The notes beneath the pieces were generated by a model. The model made no database searches, was not told the DNA's origin, and was given only the letters and a program-made list of their open reading frames with translations. Of a stretch of DNA of 64,000 bases, positions 17,110 through 24,997 are shown piece by piece; within the stretch, counting starts at the first letter, position 1; every line of letters starts with the position of its first letter. A program made the position numbers and the translations under genes. This DNA is from SURF-32 sp964648365 (GTDB lineage: Bacteria; Planctomycetota; Phycisphaerae; UBA1845), in NCBI GenBank assembly GCA_964648365.1, contig CAZYLK010000004.1, positions 8,615 through 72,614 of the forward strand. Direction: 5' to 3'.

Positions 17110-18150
17110 ATGCACGAACTTCAATCCCTGCCAATCGGAGCCTCGGTAACGGTTTTCGTTGCCGCCGGGGCAGTGATCGGCTTTGCGGGTGTCCGCATGG
17201 CCCGCGTCTCCGATGCGCTGGCGGACGTCACCGGCTGGGGGGAGGCCATGTTCGGCGGCGTGCTGCTGGGCGCGAGCACGTCCCTGCCGGGGATCGTCGC
17301 CTCCATCACGGCCGCCGCTGAGGGCGCACCGCGCCTGGCCTTCAGCAACGCCATCGGCGGAATCGCGGCGCAAACGGTGTTCCTCGTCATCGCGGACCTG
17401 GCGTACCGCCCGACCAATCTGGAGCACGCAGCCGCGTCGCTGTCGAACATCATGCAGGGCGCGTTGCTGACGCTGCTGCTGATGCTCGTTCTACTCCTCG
17501 TGACTGCGCCGGCGTGGACCGTGGCGGGCGTACATCCGGGTTCGGCCGGACTCATCCTCACCTACGTCCTCGGCGTGCGTCTGATCCGCGGCGCCCGCGG
17601 CGCGAACACCTGGCGGGCGGCGATGACCCCGGAAACAGTCGCCGACCGGCCCGCGCTGGGGCCCTATGCCCGTCCATCCGCGCTGTGGCGACGATTTGCC
17701 GCGTACGGCGTGCTGCTCGTCTTTTCCGGCTACACCATCGCGGAGAGCGCGCTTGCGATCACCCGAGCCACCGAGCTTGACGAGACGCTGGTGGGCGCCG
17801 TCTTTACCGCGGTCACCACGTCGATACCGGAACTGGTCATCTCGGTGGCGGCGGTGCGTCAGGGGGCGCTGACGCTGGCGGTGGGGAACATCATCGGGGG
17901 CAACAGCTTCGATGTGCTGTTCGTGGCCGTCGCAGACGTCGCCTTTCGGGAAGGCTCCATTTACCACGAGTGCGACGCGCATCAGATCTTCGTGATCGCG
18001 TTGGCCGCGGCGCAGACGGCGGTACTCATCCTGGGCTTGCTCCGACGGCAGCGCCGCGGCATTGCCAACATCGGGTTCGAGGGCGTGCTCATCCTGCTGC
18101 TGTATGCGTCAGGCATCGCGGTGCTGACATCAGCCGGCGCCGGACGTTGA
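17110..18150 (+). CDS. CaCA-family sodium/calcium exchanger-like membrane protein
   Basis: 346 residues, about ten membrane helices in two inverted halves, as in the Ca2+:cation antiporter family. The second alpha-repeat is canonical (AVFTAVTTSIPELVISVAA ... GNIIGGNSFDVLFV). In the first repeat the motif reads GASTSLPGIVAS, with Gly where the cation-binding Glu normally stands, followed by SNAIGGIAAQTVFLVIAD. Loss of one of the two key carboxylates suggests altered ion specificity or stoichiometry. The start is taken at ATG 17110, before the first predicted strand; an in-frame ATG at 17041 would overlap the promoter array of the divergent actA. It is convergent with the small membrane gene at 18177. 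Confidence 0.82.
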   Translation: MHELQSLPIGASVTVFVAAGAVIGFAGVRMARVSDALADVTGWGEAMFGGVLLGASTSLPGIVASITAAAEGAPRLAFSNAIGGIAAQTVFLVIADLAYRPTNLEHAAASLSNIMQGALLTLLLMLVLLLVTAPAWTVAGVHPGSAGLILTYVLGVRLIRGARGANTWRAAMTPETVADRPALGPYARPSALWRRFAAYGVLLVFSGYTIAESALAITRATELDETLVGAVFTAVTTSIPELVISVAAVRQGALTLAVGNIIGGNSFDVLFVAVADVAFREGSIYHECDAHQIFVIALAAAQTAVLILGLLRRQRRGIANIGFEGVLILLLYASGIAVLTSAGAGR

Positions 18151-18176
18151 CCTGGTCAGACCGGCCGAACGCTGTC

Positions 18177-18413
18177 TCATCGACGGCCGGCGCTCGCCAG
18201 GAGCACAAGACCGATCACGATCAGCGCCCCACCGACGATCCAGATCCAGACGGGTTGCGATCCTCCCGGTGGAGACAGCGATTCGATGCGTCCGGCGAGT
18301 ATCTCATACGCACTGTGGTACGCGATGCATCCGAGACCCGCCATGATGGCCACCAGCCCGATTGAACACCACCGTTTCTCCCGCCTCATCATCGGCGCTT
18401 CGCCCATGCGCAT
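18177..18413 (-). CDS. small two-helix membrane protein
   Basis: About 78 residues from ATG 18413, or ~71 from the double ATG at 18389-18392. Two hydrophobic helices (CSIGLVAIMAGLGCIAYHSA and WIWIVGGALIVIGLVLLA) flank a short loop with SPPGG, an architecture like small DUF3185-type proteins, though I would not assign it firmly. It has no obvious Shine-Dalgarno. The case for a real gene is the promoter-like array directly upstream (18455-18486, with a -10 TAATCT) that matches those of other operons here, and its position after the sensor kinase gene on the same strand. Function unknown. Confidence 0.55.
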   Translation of the reverse strand: MRMGEAPMMRREKRWCSIGLVAIMAGLGCIAYHSAYEILAGRIESLSPPGGSQPVWIWIVGGALIVIGLVLLASAGRR

Positions 18414-18454
18414 TTCGGGACGCGCGCCGGCACTCGCGCCGGCGTCACTCGTTG

Positions 18455-18486
18455 AGATTACGCCAACTGCCTGAATTTTCCCTGAA
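18455..18486 (-). promoter_or_regulatory. half-site pair and -10 for the small membrane gene (site C)
   Basis: On the minus strand TTCAG (18486-18482) and TTCAG (18475-18471) are 11 bp apart. After exactly 10 bp comes TAATCT (18460-18455), a good -10. The start of transcription would be near 18448, about 35 nt before ATG 18413. It lies just past the 3' end of the sensor kinase gene. Confidence 0.6.
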
Positions 18487-18504
18487 CTGAGGATTTCACG
18501 CGCG

Positions 18505-19995
18505 TCAGACCCTGGCGGAAGCGACCGCGGGTCGATCGATGGGAAGCGACAGGGTGAACAGCGCGCCGCCGTCGTCGTGATTCTGTACGCGGATGGAGCC
18601 ACCGTGAGCCGCCGCCACCGACTTTGCGATCGCCAGTCCGATGCCGCATTGTCCCGGCGCGCGGGTGGTGGACGCAACCTGATGGAACGCATCGAAGATC
18701 ATGCCAATCTGGTCGGGCGGAACGCCCGGCCCGCGGTCGCGAACCTCGATCTCGACGTTTTGGCCCGCTTCATGGACCTCGATCGTCACCGCTTGATCCG
18801 GGGGCGAGTATCGAATGGCGTTGTGCAGAAGGTTCTCGAGGGCGGAGCGGAGCAGGTCGGTATCTCCCTGAATGTCGGGCTCGGCAGCGCCCGCCGACGT
18901 GTGCAACAGCGGCACGAGCCGTACGCTCGCGCGCTGCGCTTCCTGCCGGCAGTTCCGCACGGCCGCCATGACGATGTCTTCGATCGAAATGCGGCTCAGA
19001 ACCAGGGCGCGAGCGCCGTCCGTCGCCCGTGTCAGCAGCAGGAAGCTCTCGACGGTGCGCAGCATGAGCCGCGTCTGCTCCTGCACGCGCTCGCGGAAAC
19101 CGTTTTGCTCTGCCCGGCGCGACTGCGCTTCCGCCAGCAGGACGCTGAGGGGCGTCTTCAGTTCGTGCGACACGTCGGCGATGAACTGCTTCTGCCGCTT
19201 GAACTGAGTTTCCAGGCGGTCGAACATCTCATTGAGCACGTCCACCATCTCGCTGATCTCGTCGTTCGATTCCGGCGCGGGAAGCCGCTCGTTCAGCCGG
19301 TTGACCGTCAGGCGGCGCGCCTTGCGGGCGATGACGCCGATGGGCGCAAACCAGCGCCGCCCCAGCATCCACGAAGTCACGCCGACCACGACGATACTGG
19401 TGACGACGAAGAGCAGTAGAAGCTGCTGCGTGGTTTGCAGCGCTCCGTGCAGCGGGCCCAGGCTCGTCCCCAGACTCAGCACAAACTCCGGCAGGCCGTC
19501 CGACGACGCCTCCCGGCGCACCGTGAGCCACCGCGCGGCCGCTTCCGGGCCAGCCGAACCCCCCTTCCTGCTGCCGCGGCCGGTATAGAACGTCGGCGAC
19601 GTCGACCGGTCCTGCGGCACGTCCGGCGGAATGCTCAGACCGGGCAGACCGGCCGACGTGATGGAATCCTGGGTGGCTGGAAAAGAGACATGAAAAGCCG
19701 GCCCCCGTTTAATAGAGGGCGCCAGGGCCTCTCGAGCCCAGACGGACGGATCTTCCCCCGCATGAACACGGCCCGCGTCTTCCAGCAACGCAACCATGTG
19801 CTCCGACTGCTCCATCAGCTTGGCGTCGAAACGCGCGTAAAGCTGCCGGCTCAGGACCGTATGTATCGAGAGCCAGAGGGCCGCCTGAAGCACGGCGAAG
19901 ATCGCCACGTGCGCCAGCGTCAGTCGCACGCGCATGCTGCGTAGGGCCGGGAATGGCGCCTGGGCGTCCATGAGCGCATCACGCAGGAGGACCAT
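18505..19995 (-). CDS. membrane sensor histidine kinase, OmpR-type two-component system
   Basis: 496 residues. Two membrane helices (~25-45 and ~195-215) enclose a ~145-residue extracytoplasmic sensor with no recognised fold. A HAMP linker (~215-265, ending NDEISEMVDVLNEMFDRLE), a HisKA domain (DVSHELKTPLS, His near 277) and an HATPase domain follow: N box ENLLHNAIRYSP, G1 DRGPGVP, G2 GQCGIGLAIAK. All catalytic boxes are intact. The topology resembles CusS/QseC-type kinases. Its ATG lies inside the last 17 bp of the response regulator gene, so the pair is translationally coupled. The signal is unknown; the candidate regulon suggests redox, respiratory or envelope cues. Confidence 0.92.
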   Translation of the reverse strand: MVLLRDALMDAQAPFPALRSMRVRLTLAHVAIFAVLQAALWLSIHTVLSRQLYARFDAKLMEQSEHMVALLEDAGRVHAGEDPSVWAREALAPSIKRGPAFHVSFPATQDSITSAGLPGLSIPPDVPQDRSTSPTFYTGRGSRKGGSAGPEAAARWLTVRREASSDGLPEFVLSLGTSLGPLHGALQTTQQLLLLFVVTSIVVVGVTSWMLGRRWFAPIGVIARKARRLTVNRLNERLPAPESNDEISEMVDVLNEMFDRLETQFKRQKQFIADVSHELKTPLSVLLAEAQSRRAEQNGFRERVQEQTRLMLRTVESFLLLTRATDGARALVLSRISIEDIVMAAVRNCRQEAQRASVRLVPLLHTSAGAAEPDIQGDTDLLRSALENLLHNAIRYSPPDQAVTIEVHEAGQNVEIEVRDRGPGVPPDQIGMIFDAFHQVASTTRAPGQCGIGLAIAKSVAAAHGGSIRVQNHDDGGALFTLSLPIDRPAVASARV

Positions 19996-20662
19996 CCTGA
20001 CTGAGGACGTAGCCGGTCCCGACGACGGTGTGCAGAAGGGGTTGTTCGAACCCTTTGTCGATTTTGGCCCGCAGGCGCGACACGTAGACCTCGATCACGT
20101 TGCTCTGCTCCTCGAAGAGCATGTCCCACACGCGCTCGCCGATCACCGCTCGCGTCAGGACGCGGTCCGGCTTGCGAAGGAAGAACTCCAGCAGCGCGAA
20201 CTCTTTGGCCGTCAGGGCCACGGGGGCGCCGCCCCGCGTGACGCAGTGCCTGACCAGATCCATTTCGATATCGGCGAAGTGCAAACGGGTTCCCTCGACG
20301 GCTTGCGACCGCCGCAGCAGCGCCCGAACGCGCGCGACCAGTTCCTCCAGTTCGAACGGCTTGGTCAGGTAGTCGTCGGCGCCGGCGTTCAGTCCGTTGA
20401 CTTTGTCCTCGGTGGACGACAGAGCCGTCAGCACGAGAATCGGCGTGTCGATCTTCATCCGGCGCAGGTTACGGCAGATCTGGGCGCCGTCATGATCCGG
20501 CAGCATCAGATCCAGCACGATGCCGTCATAGGAGCCGCAGGCGGCCTTCTCCTCTCCGTCGTGGCCGGAGGTTGTGTGGTCGACCACGTAGCCCTCGTCT
20601 CGCAGCGCGCTGCTGACCAGTTCACCCAGACGAGGATTGTCTTCGATGACCAGAAAACGCAT
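19979..20662 (-). CDS. OmpR/PhoB-family response regulator
   Basis: 227 residues. The receiver domain has FLVIEDN, Asp51 in LDLMLPDHDG, Thr in LTALS, and the Lys in YLTKPF. A winged-helix DNA-binding domain follows (~128-225, LTAKEFALLEFFLRKP ... VYVSRLRAKID ... TVVGTGYVL). It is of the CusR/QseB-like subgroup. AAGGAGG precedes ATG 20662. The 5' leader contains a perfect 14-bp stem at 20691-20723 and, further up, a -10 TATACT (minus strand, 20782-20777). An 11-bp-spaced half-site array (20747-20773) overlies the presumed start point, which would suit autorepression. OmpR-class regulators bind direct repeats with 10-11-bp period, so this protein is the best local candidate to bind sites A-J. 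Confidence 0.94.
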   Translation of the reverse strand: MRFLVIEDNPRLGELVSSALRDEGYVVDHTTSGHDGEEKAACGSYDGIVLDLMLPDHDGAQICRNLRRMKIDTPILVLTALSSTEDKVNGLNAGADDYLTKPFELEELVARVRALLRRSQAVEGTRLHFADIEMDLVRHCVTRGGAPVALTAKEFALLEFFLRKPDRVLTRAVIGERVWDMLFEEQSNVIEVYVSRLRAKIDKGFEQPLLHTVVGTGYVLSQDGPPA

Positions 20663-20690
20663 GAGGGGGCCTCCTTCGGTAGCGGCGCCG

Positions 20691-20723
20691 CCGCCCGCCG
20701 GCTCCCAGCGAGCCGGCGGGCGG
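20691..20723 (-). promoter_or_regulatory. perfect 14-bp stem-loop in the leader of the response regulator gene
   Basis: CCGCCCGCCGGCTC (20691-20704) pairs perfectly with 20710-20723 around a 5-nt loop. It ends 28 bp before the regulator's start codon and about 8 bp before its AAGGAGG. It has no U-tract, so it is more likely a leader structure (attenuation, RNA stability or translation control) than a terminator. Being fully Watson-Crick it could form in RNA of either strand. Confidence 0.5.
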
Positions 20724-20746
20724 AACCGGCGCCTCGTAACTGCGAA

Positions 20747-20773
20747 TTCAGCGGACGTTTAATTGGCCGTCAG
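20747..20773 (+). promoter_or_regulatory. half-site array over the response regulator start region (site D)
   Basis: TTCAG (20747), TTTAA (20758) and GTCAG (20769) are spaced by 11 bp on the plus strand. The regulator's own -10 (TATACT on the minus strand, 20782-20777) lies just beyond, so a bound protein would cover the transcription start, which suits autorepression. The first 11 bases (TTCAGCGGACG) recur exactly in the aconitase array at 25990-26000. Confidence 0.4.
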
Positions 20774-20859
20774 ATCAGTATACCCCCATCTTGAGGTTTC
20801 GACCAGCAAGCGTCTCCGAGAAGCGCGCATCTCCAACCGCGACGGTGAATTACGGCGAT

Positions 20860-20902
20860 TTCAGGCATGTCTCACGCGTGCGTCAGAACGGCGGGTGAGG
20901 AT
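20860..20902 (+). promoter_or_regulatory. half-site array upstream of the Cys-rich gene (site E)
   Basis: TTCAG (20860), CTCAC (20871) and GTCAG (20882), each 11 bp apart, then 10 bp and GAGGAT (20897-20902), a weak -10. Transcription would begin near 20910, about 95 nt before the small Cys-rich gene at 21004. Confidence 0.45.
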
Positions 20903-21003
20903 ATGTCTGAGAAGAACGCATCGAGGCCCGCGCCCGTGCCCGCCCGACTGCGCCGTGTGGACCGGCGGGCGGCCGCGCCGCGAAACGGTGAAAGGACAAG
21001 ACC

Positions 21004-21243
21004 ATGACACGCTGCGACACATGTGGGAACGAATACGACAAGACGATCGAGGTGACGCGAGGCACGGAGCGACGCGTCTTCGACAGCTTCGAATGCGCCA
21101 TTCAGGCCATGGCGCCGGTGTGCGCCCACTGCCAGTGCCGCATCATCGGGCACGGCGTCGAGACCGATGGCAAGATGTTCTGTTGCGCCCATTGCGCGAA
21201 GCAGACGGGGGCCGAGGACGTGCGCGACCGCGGCTCGCTGTAG
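21004..21243 (+). CDS. small Cys-rich metal-binding protein
   Basis: 79 residues with paired cysteines: CDTCGNEYDK at the N-terminus, FECAIQA, CAHCQCRIIGHG, and CCAHCA near the end. The spacing suggests one or two zinc-ribbon or metallothionein-like sites. Comparable small proteins (CDxCGNxYDK ... GHGVE...CCAHCA) are widespread in bacteria but usually annotated hypothetical. An AAAGGA element lies upstream of ATG 21004. It is divergent from the two-component system and has one of the shared half-site arrays in front of it. A role in zinc or copper handling is an inference. Confidence 0.75.
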   Translation: MTRCDTCGNEYDKTIEVTRGTERRVFDSFECAIQAMAPVCAHCQCRIIGHGVETDGKMFCCAHCAKQTGAEDVRDRGSL

Positions 21244-21264
21244 TCAGTTGTAGCAACATGAACC

Positions 21265-22452
21265 TTACGCCTCAGACTGGCGATACGACGCGGCGGCCGA
21301 CGCGACCAGACCCGGTTGCGGCGCCTCGGCGTCCAGTTCCACCTTCAGAGCGATGAATTTCATCAGGTCTTTGAGCGTCAGGATGCCGCGCAGGTGGCGC
21401 TGTTCGACCACCAGCAGCCGGGACTGCCCCTCGCTGTTCATCCGGCTGAGCGCCGCGACGGCGTCGGTATCGGGTTGCACGGTCGCCAGTTCGTCAATGG
21501 GGCGGGCTATGTCCTCGACGCGTTTTTCGCGCCACTGTTCGCGCGGCAGGTCGCGCACGTCCTGCGTAGACACGGCCCCGTAGAGCGACCCATTGTCGGT
21601 CACGGGGAACATCTGGTGGTGGCGCTGATAGATGTGGTCATGGACCAGCTCCTCCACCGAGATGTCGGCGGGCACGGTGTCAGGGTTGGTGCTCATGAAC
21701 CGGTCCACCGCCTCGCCCTCCAGCGCCCGCCGCACCAGGAGCTGCTGGAACGACATGCGCGCCGCGCCGCGCAGGAACAGGCCGATCAGCACCCACCACA
21801 TGCCGCCCACCACCCCGCCGCCCAGAAAGACGACGACGCCGACGATGATCAGCGCCGTACCGAACCCGGACCCCACTTCCGACGACACCCGCGTCGCCCA
21901 GCGCAGATCCTGCTTCCACCGCCACAGCAGCGAACGCAACACCCGCCCGCCGTCCAGCGGGAAGGCGGGCAGTACGTTGAACGCGACCAGAATGGCGTTG
22001 ATGCCGCCAAGGTACTCCAGGACGGCCACGACCGGCGCCGGTCCGGACAGCACCTGAACCAGCCCGCCCAGACCCAGGCAGGCCGCCGCCAGCACGACGC
22101 TGGCGATCGGACCGGCGACGGCCACGCGAAACTCCGCCCGGGCGTCGGGCGGCTCGGTCGTCATCTCGGCCACACCGCCGAACAGGAACAGCGTGATCCC
22201 GCTCATCCGCATCGCGTGACGCCGCGCCACCAGCGCGTGCGCGAGTTCGTGTAGGATGATCGAACCGAACAGCCCCAACGCACCGGCGATCCCCATCACC
22301 AGCATGACGTCGCCCGACAGATCGGGGTAAAGCGCGGGAAAGAGCGACCCGGCCAGCGACCAGGTGATGAGCACGAACAGCAGCAGCCAGCTCGCGTCCA
22401 CGCGAATCGGAAAGCCGAACAGCTTGAAAAGCGTCATGCGGGGTCCGAACAT
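21265..22452 (-). CDS. site-2 protease (M50) family membrane metalloprotease with CBS domains
   Basis: 395 residues. The N-terminal ~230 residues have about six membrane helices with the zinc site HELAH (His68, Glu69, His72) and the third-ligand motif NVLPAFPLDGGR near residue 160. Residues ~240-370 hold a pair of CBS domains (FMSTNPDTV ... RHHQMFPVTDNGSLYGAV; MNSEGQSRLLVV...LRGILTLKDLM), which usually sense adenylate nucleotides. This is the rhodanese/stress-neighbourhood type of S2P found in many bacteria. It would cleave transmembrane substrates in response to energy state. ATG 22452 follows GGGAGA; a second ATG lies five codons later. Confidence 0.9.
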   Translation of the reverse strand: MFGPRMTLFKLFGFPIRVDASWLLLFVLITWSLAGSLFPALYPDLSGDVMLVMGIAGALGLFGSIILHELAHALVARRHAMRMSGITLFLFGGVAEMTTEPPDARAEFRVAVAGPIASVVLAAACLGLGGLVQVLSGPAPVVAVLEYLGGINAILVAFNVLPAFPLDGGRVLRSLLWRWKQDLRWATRVSSEVGSGFGTALIIVGVVVFLGGGVVGGMWWVLIGLFLRGAARMSFQQLLVRRALEGEAVDRFMSTNPDTVPADISVEELVHDHIYQRHHQMFPVTDNGSLYGAVSTQDVRDLPREQWREKRVEDIARPIDELATVQPDTDAVAALSRMNSEGQSRLLVVEQRHLRGILTLKDLMKFIALKVELDAEAPQPGLVASAAASYRQSEA

Positions 22453-22541
22453 CGATCCGTTGATCTCCCTTTTCTCCGGCGTTTCAACGGCGCAGGCACC
22501 GCGGGCGGGAATCCTGGACGGCGGTCACGCGCCTCCGCAGG

Positions 22542-22751
22542 TCAGTCGCGGACCAGGAAGGTCACTTTCATGTCCACGCGATACTCCGTGATCTCGCCGG
22601 CCTCGACGACGACCTTCTGCTCCTTGATCCACGCGCCGCGCACGTCGTCGACCGACGTGTGGGCGCGGGCGATGCCCTGCCGGATGGCGTCGCCGAAGCT
22701 CTCAGTGGACGAACAGGACAATTCGATAACCTTTGCAACCTGCACTTGCAT
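22542..22751 (-). CDS. dodecin flavin-binding protein
   Basis: 69 residues, the usual dodecin length. It shows the family pattern: VAKVIELSCSSTESFGDAI, then RAHTSVDDVRGAWIKEQKV with the conserved Trp that stacks on flavin, then EYRVDMKVTFLVRD. Dodecins assemble as hollow 12-mers that store or buffer FMN, riboflavin or lumichrome. AAAGGAG stands before the ATG. It lies downstream of the SPW-type gene on the same strand and upstream of the M50 protease. Nothing unusual is seen. Confidence 0.9.
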   Translation of the reverse strand: MQVQVAKVIELSCSSTESFGDAIRQGIARAHTSVDDVRGAWIKEQKVVVEAGEITEYRVDMKVTFLVRD

Positions 22752-22781
22752 TGCTCCTTTCTTGTCTGGACGATCTTCCAG

Positions 22782-23171
22782 TCATGGTTCGCTTCTGACG
22801 CCTCCTGCGCCCGCTGACGCAGCGGACGCATCTTCTTCCCACGCACGCCACGCCGACGGCGGCTGGCTCGAACTGCTCGGCACCACCGCGAACATCACAA
22901 TCAGCAACCCGACGATGACGCGGTTCTGCTGGTCGGGCGGCGCCGGCGCCGCGGCGGCCAGCAGGCCCACCGCGGTCAACCAGGAGCCGGTTGCCACGTT
23001 CCACCAGTGCAGCCGCCGCCACGACGGGTGAAAACTCGCACCGGCCAGCGCCGCGACCAGCACGGCGCAGACCAGGTCGTGGACGAGCATCCAGCGCGAA
23101 CTCGGGTCGATCACGAGGAACGCCGCGGCCAACCACACCGCCAGCAGAATCTCCGAGGTCCGACCCCACAT
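22782..23171 (-). CDS. SPW-repeat-like membrane protein
   Basis: 129 residues with four hydrophobic helices and the Trp/Gly/Pro pattern of SPW-repeat proteins (ILLAVWLAAAFLVI ... FHPSWRRLHWWNVATGSWLTAVG). A disordered, Ser/Ala-rich tail of ~30 residues follows. The ATG at 23171 directly abuts the stop of the VKOR-like gene (TGA at 23172-23174), so the epimerase, VKOR-like and SPW genes form a tight three-gene unit. Such membrane proteins are often linked to VKOR-like or epimerase genes in stress islands, but their function is unknown. Confidence 0.65.
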   Translation of the reverse strand: MWGRTSEILLAVWLAAAFLVIDPSSRWMLVHDLVCAVLVAALAGASFHPSWRRLHWWNVATGSWLTAVGLLAAAAPAPPDQQNRVIVGLLIVMFAVVPSSSSQPPSAWRAWEEDASAASAGAGGVRSEP

Positions 23172-23810
23172 TCATGACGCTCCCCGCGCGATCGCGCGGC
23201 CGGCCTCCCAGGCGGTCTGTGACGGACGCCCAAGGAAGGCGTTCCACAGCGCGCGATTGCTCCCGCTGATGCGTCGCACGCGCCGCAGATACAGCACGCA
23301 CGAGATCACTTCGTCGCCCGCCAGTACGACCAGCGCCAACGAAATCACGGCCGTGACCAGGCACAGAAAGCACCACGCCCCGAGCGCCGCTCCCTGCAAC
23401 ACCACCAGAACCGCGCTGACGATGCCGAGCGGGATCACGTCCAGCCCGAACAGAACCACCAGCCACGGGCGGTACTGCCACCGTCGTGTCGACCCGGCCA
23501 GCGCCAGCACCACGTCACCCAGATACGCCAGCGCTCCGAGCGCCGCGTCCGGAATGCGGAACCAGCGCCTCATGCGGTGCGAGACGTCCGAGTCCAGCAC
23601 CTGGACCGACTGCTCGCCGAACACCGGATCCCACACACCGCCGATCAGGCGCCACTGGAACAGCGCCATGTACGACGCGATCAGAAACGCGACGAATGCC
23701 AGCACGGCGACGCGGAAGCGCTGCTTCCAACTCGACGGGTTGAAGCTCCACGGAGCCGGCGCCGCCCTGCGGGCGTCCGCCGCGGCGGCGGTTTCAGCGG
23801 CTGCGGTCAC
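23172..23810 (-). CDS. vitamin K epoxide reductase (VKOR)-like membrane protein
   Basis: 212 residues with about five membrane helices. The quinone-proximal redox motif is present as GAWCFLCLVTAVISLAL (CxxC), and the helices before it (PDAALGALAYLGDVVLALAG; WLVVLFGLDVIPLGIVSAVLV) match VKOR-domain spacing. I do not see the second, loop Cys pair that complete DsbA-oxidising VKORs have, so electron exchange with a partner may differ. The start is GTG 23810, which overlaps the epimerase stop as GTGA. The first ~35 residues are Ala-rich and probably cytoplasmic. Confidence 0.8.
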   Translation of the reverse strand: MTAAAETAAAADARRAAPAPWSFNPSSWKQRFRVAVLAFVAFLIASYMALFQWRLIGGVWDPVFGEQSVQVLDSDVSHRMRRWFRIPDAALGALAYLGDVVLALAGSTRRWQYRPWLVVLFGLDVIPLGIVSAVLVVLQGAALGAWCFLCLVTAVISLALVVLAGDEVISCVLYLRRVRRISGSNRALWNAFLGRPSQTAWEAGRAIARGAS

Positions 23811-24934
23811 CGGCGCATCGGCTCCAGTGCCGGCGACTCGCCGCAATGATGTTCCTTGACCTCCGGCGGGGGCTCGACGCCGTTGCGCTGATACCAGCCC
23901 AGCGGATCCTTCTTGAGCCGGGCAATCATCTCCGGCAACGCCGACTGCAAACGGCGCCGCGGCTCCCACGCCAGCCGCCGGCGCGCCCGCTCGATCTCCA
24001 CCGGATAGTGGTCGTCCGCCAGGTCGATCATCCAGGGTCGAATAAAGCGGTCTTCTCTGGTCATCGCGTCCTTCACGGCCGCGCCTAACTTGGCCGCCGC
24101 TTTAGGCACGCGCACGGTCGGCCAGCTCTTGCCGTGGATCAACTGGCCCAGTTCGTGCTGCAACCGTGCATGACTCATCACCTCCGGCTCAGCAACCAGA
24201 AACGTCTCCAGCAGATCCAGTTCGTCGCGACGCGCGATGGCCTTGCCGAAACACGCGGCCGCGTCGTCGATGTGAATGAAGGGCTGTCCGTGGTCCGCGT
24301 TGCCGGGAAACACGTAGCTCTCGGGGCTGCGGGCGTGGATGCGGCGGATGTGATGCACCAGAGGCAGCGACTGGCAATCATCGGTGTAGACGCCGGCCAG
24401 GCGCAGGATTACGACCGGGATGCCTGCGTGCTGCTCGTGCAGCACCTGCTCGGCGTGCAGCTTGGAGCGCGGGTAGGCCCACTCGGCCCGGGTCGGCGAT
24501 TCTTCCGTCAACCGCGCCGGGCCGTCGTCGATCGGCTTCATCACCAGCAGACTGCTGCAGAAGATGAACTGCTCGACGAACTCGAACGTCCGGAGTTCGC
24601 GCAGCAACCGCTCGGTCCCGGCGACCGTCAGTCGTTCGTAGAGCGGGCTGGGGTCGCCCGAGAAGTCATAATGGGCCGCCAGGTGGATCACCGCTGCCAG
24701 CCTGCTTCCGCCACGATCCCGCACGTCGGACAACGCATCGCGGACGCTCTCGTCCGTGGTCAGATCGCAGTGAACAAACGTGCAGCGGTCCTCCAGATCG
24801 ACATCCGGCGGCCTGATATCCAGCCCAAAGACCTGGTACTCGTCGCGCAGCGCTTCGCACAATGCGCTCCCGATCAGGCCGGAACTGCCGGTCACCACGA
24901 TCGTCCGTTTCGACTTTGCCTGACTGTCATTCAT
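23807..24934 (-). CDS. NAD-dependent epimerase/dehydratase (extended SDR)
   Basis: 375 residues. A Rossmann start TIVVTGSSGLIGSAL, Asp-rich strand-2 end (GLDIRPP), CDLTTDE, HLAAHYD and the catalytic set FCSSL ... AYPRSKLHAEQ (Ser, Tyr, Lys) define an extended short-chain dehydrogenase. The C-terminal third (LVAEPEVMSHARLQHELG ... RRLAWEPRRRL) follows nucleoside-diphosphate-sugar epimerases. ATG 24934 is preferred; a GTG at 24943 is also in frame. It heads the epimerase-VKOR-SPW unit. The substrate is not evident from sequence. Confidence 0.88.
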   Translation of the reverse strand: MNDSQAKSKRTIVVTGSSGLIGSALCEALRDEYQVFGLDIRPPDVDLEDRCTFVHCDLTTDESVRDALSDVRDRGGSRLAAVIHLAAHYDFSGDPSPLYERLTVAGTERLLRELRTFEFVEQFIFCSSLLVMKPIDDGPARLTEESPTRAEWAYPRSKLHAEQVLHEQHAGIPVVILRLAGVYTDDCQSLPLVHHIRRIHARSPESYVFPGNADHGQPFIHIDDAAACFGKAIARRDELDLLETFLVAEPEVMSHARLQHELGQLIHGKSWPTVRVPKAAAKLGAAVKDAMTREDRFIRPWMIDLADDHYPVEIERARRRLAWEPRRRLQSALPEMIARLKKDPLGWYQRNGVEPPPEVKEHHCGESPALEPMRR

Positions 24935-24997
24935 GTCGATCACTCGCTGACGCGCGAGACTTCCCTGCGGAAGGCCCCGCGAAGTCGGGTTACGCTG

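Larger units (their letters stand above)
20663..21003. other. intergenic control region between the response regulator and the Cys-rich gene, 341 bp
   Basis: No gene seen. It holds the hairpin at 20691-20723, a minus-strand -10 (TATACT, 20782-20777) for the regulator gene, and two half-site arrays at 20747-20773 and 20860-20902. Confidence 0.6.

Noticed and set aside
22702..23481. 259-codon minus-strand frame across dodecin, SPW and VKOR genes
   Set aside because: It overlaps three better-supported genes in another frame and is Arg/Gly/Ala-rich without motifs.
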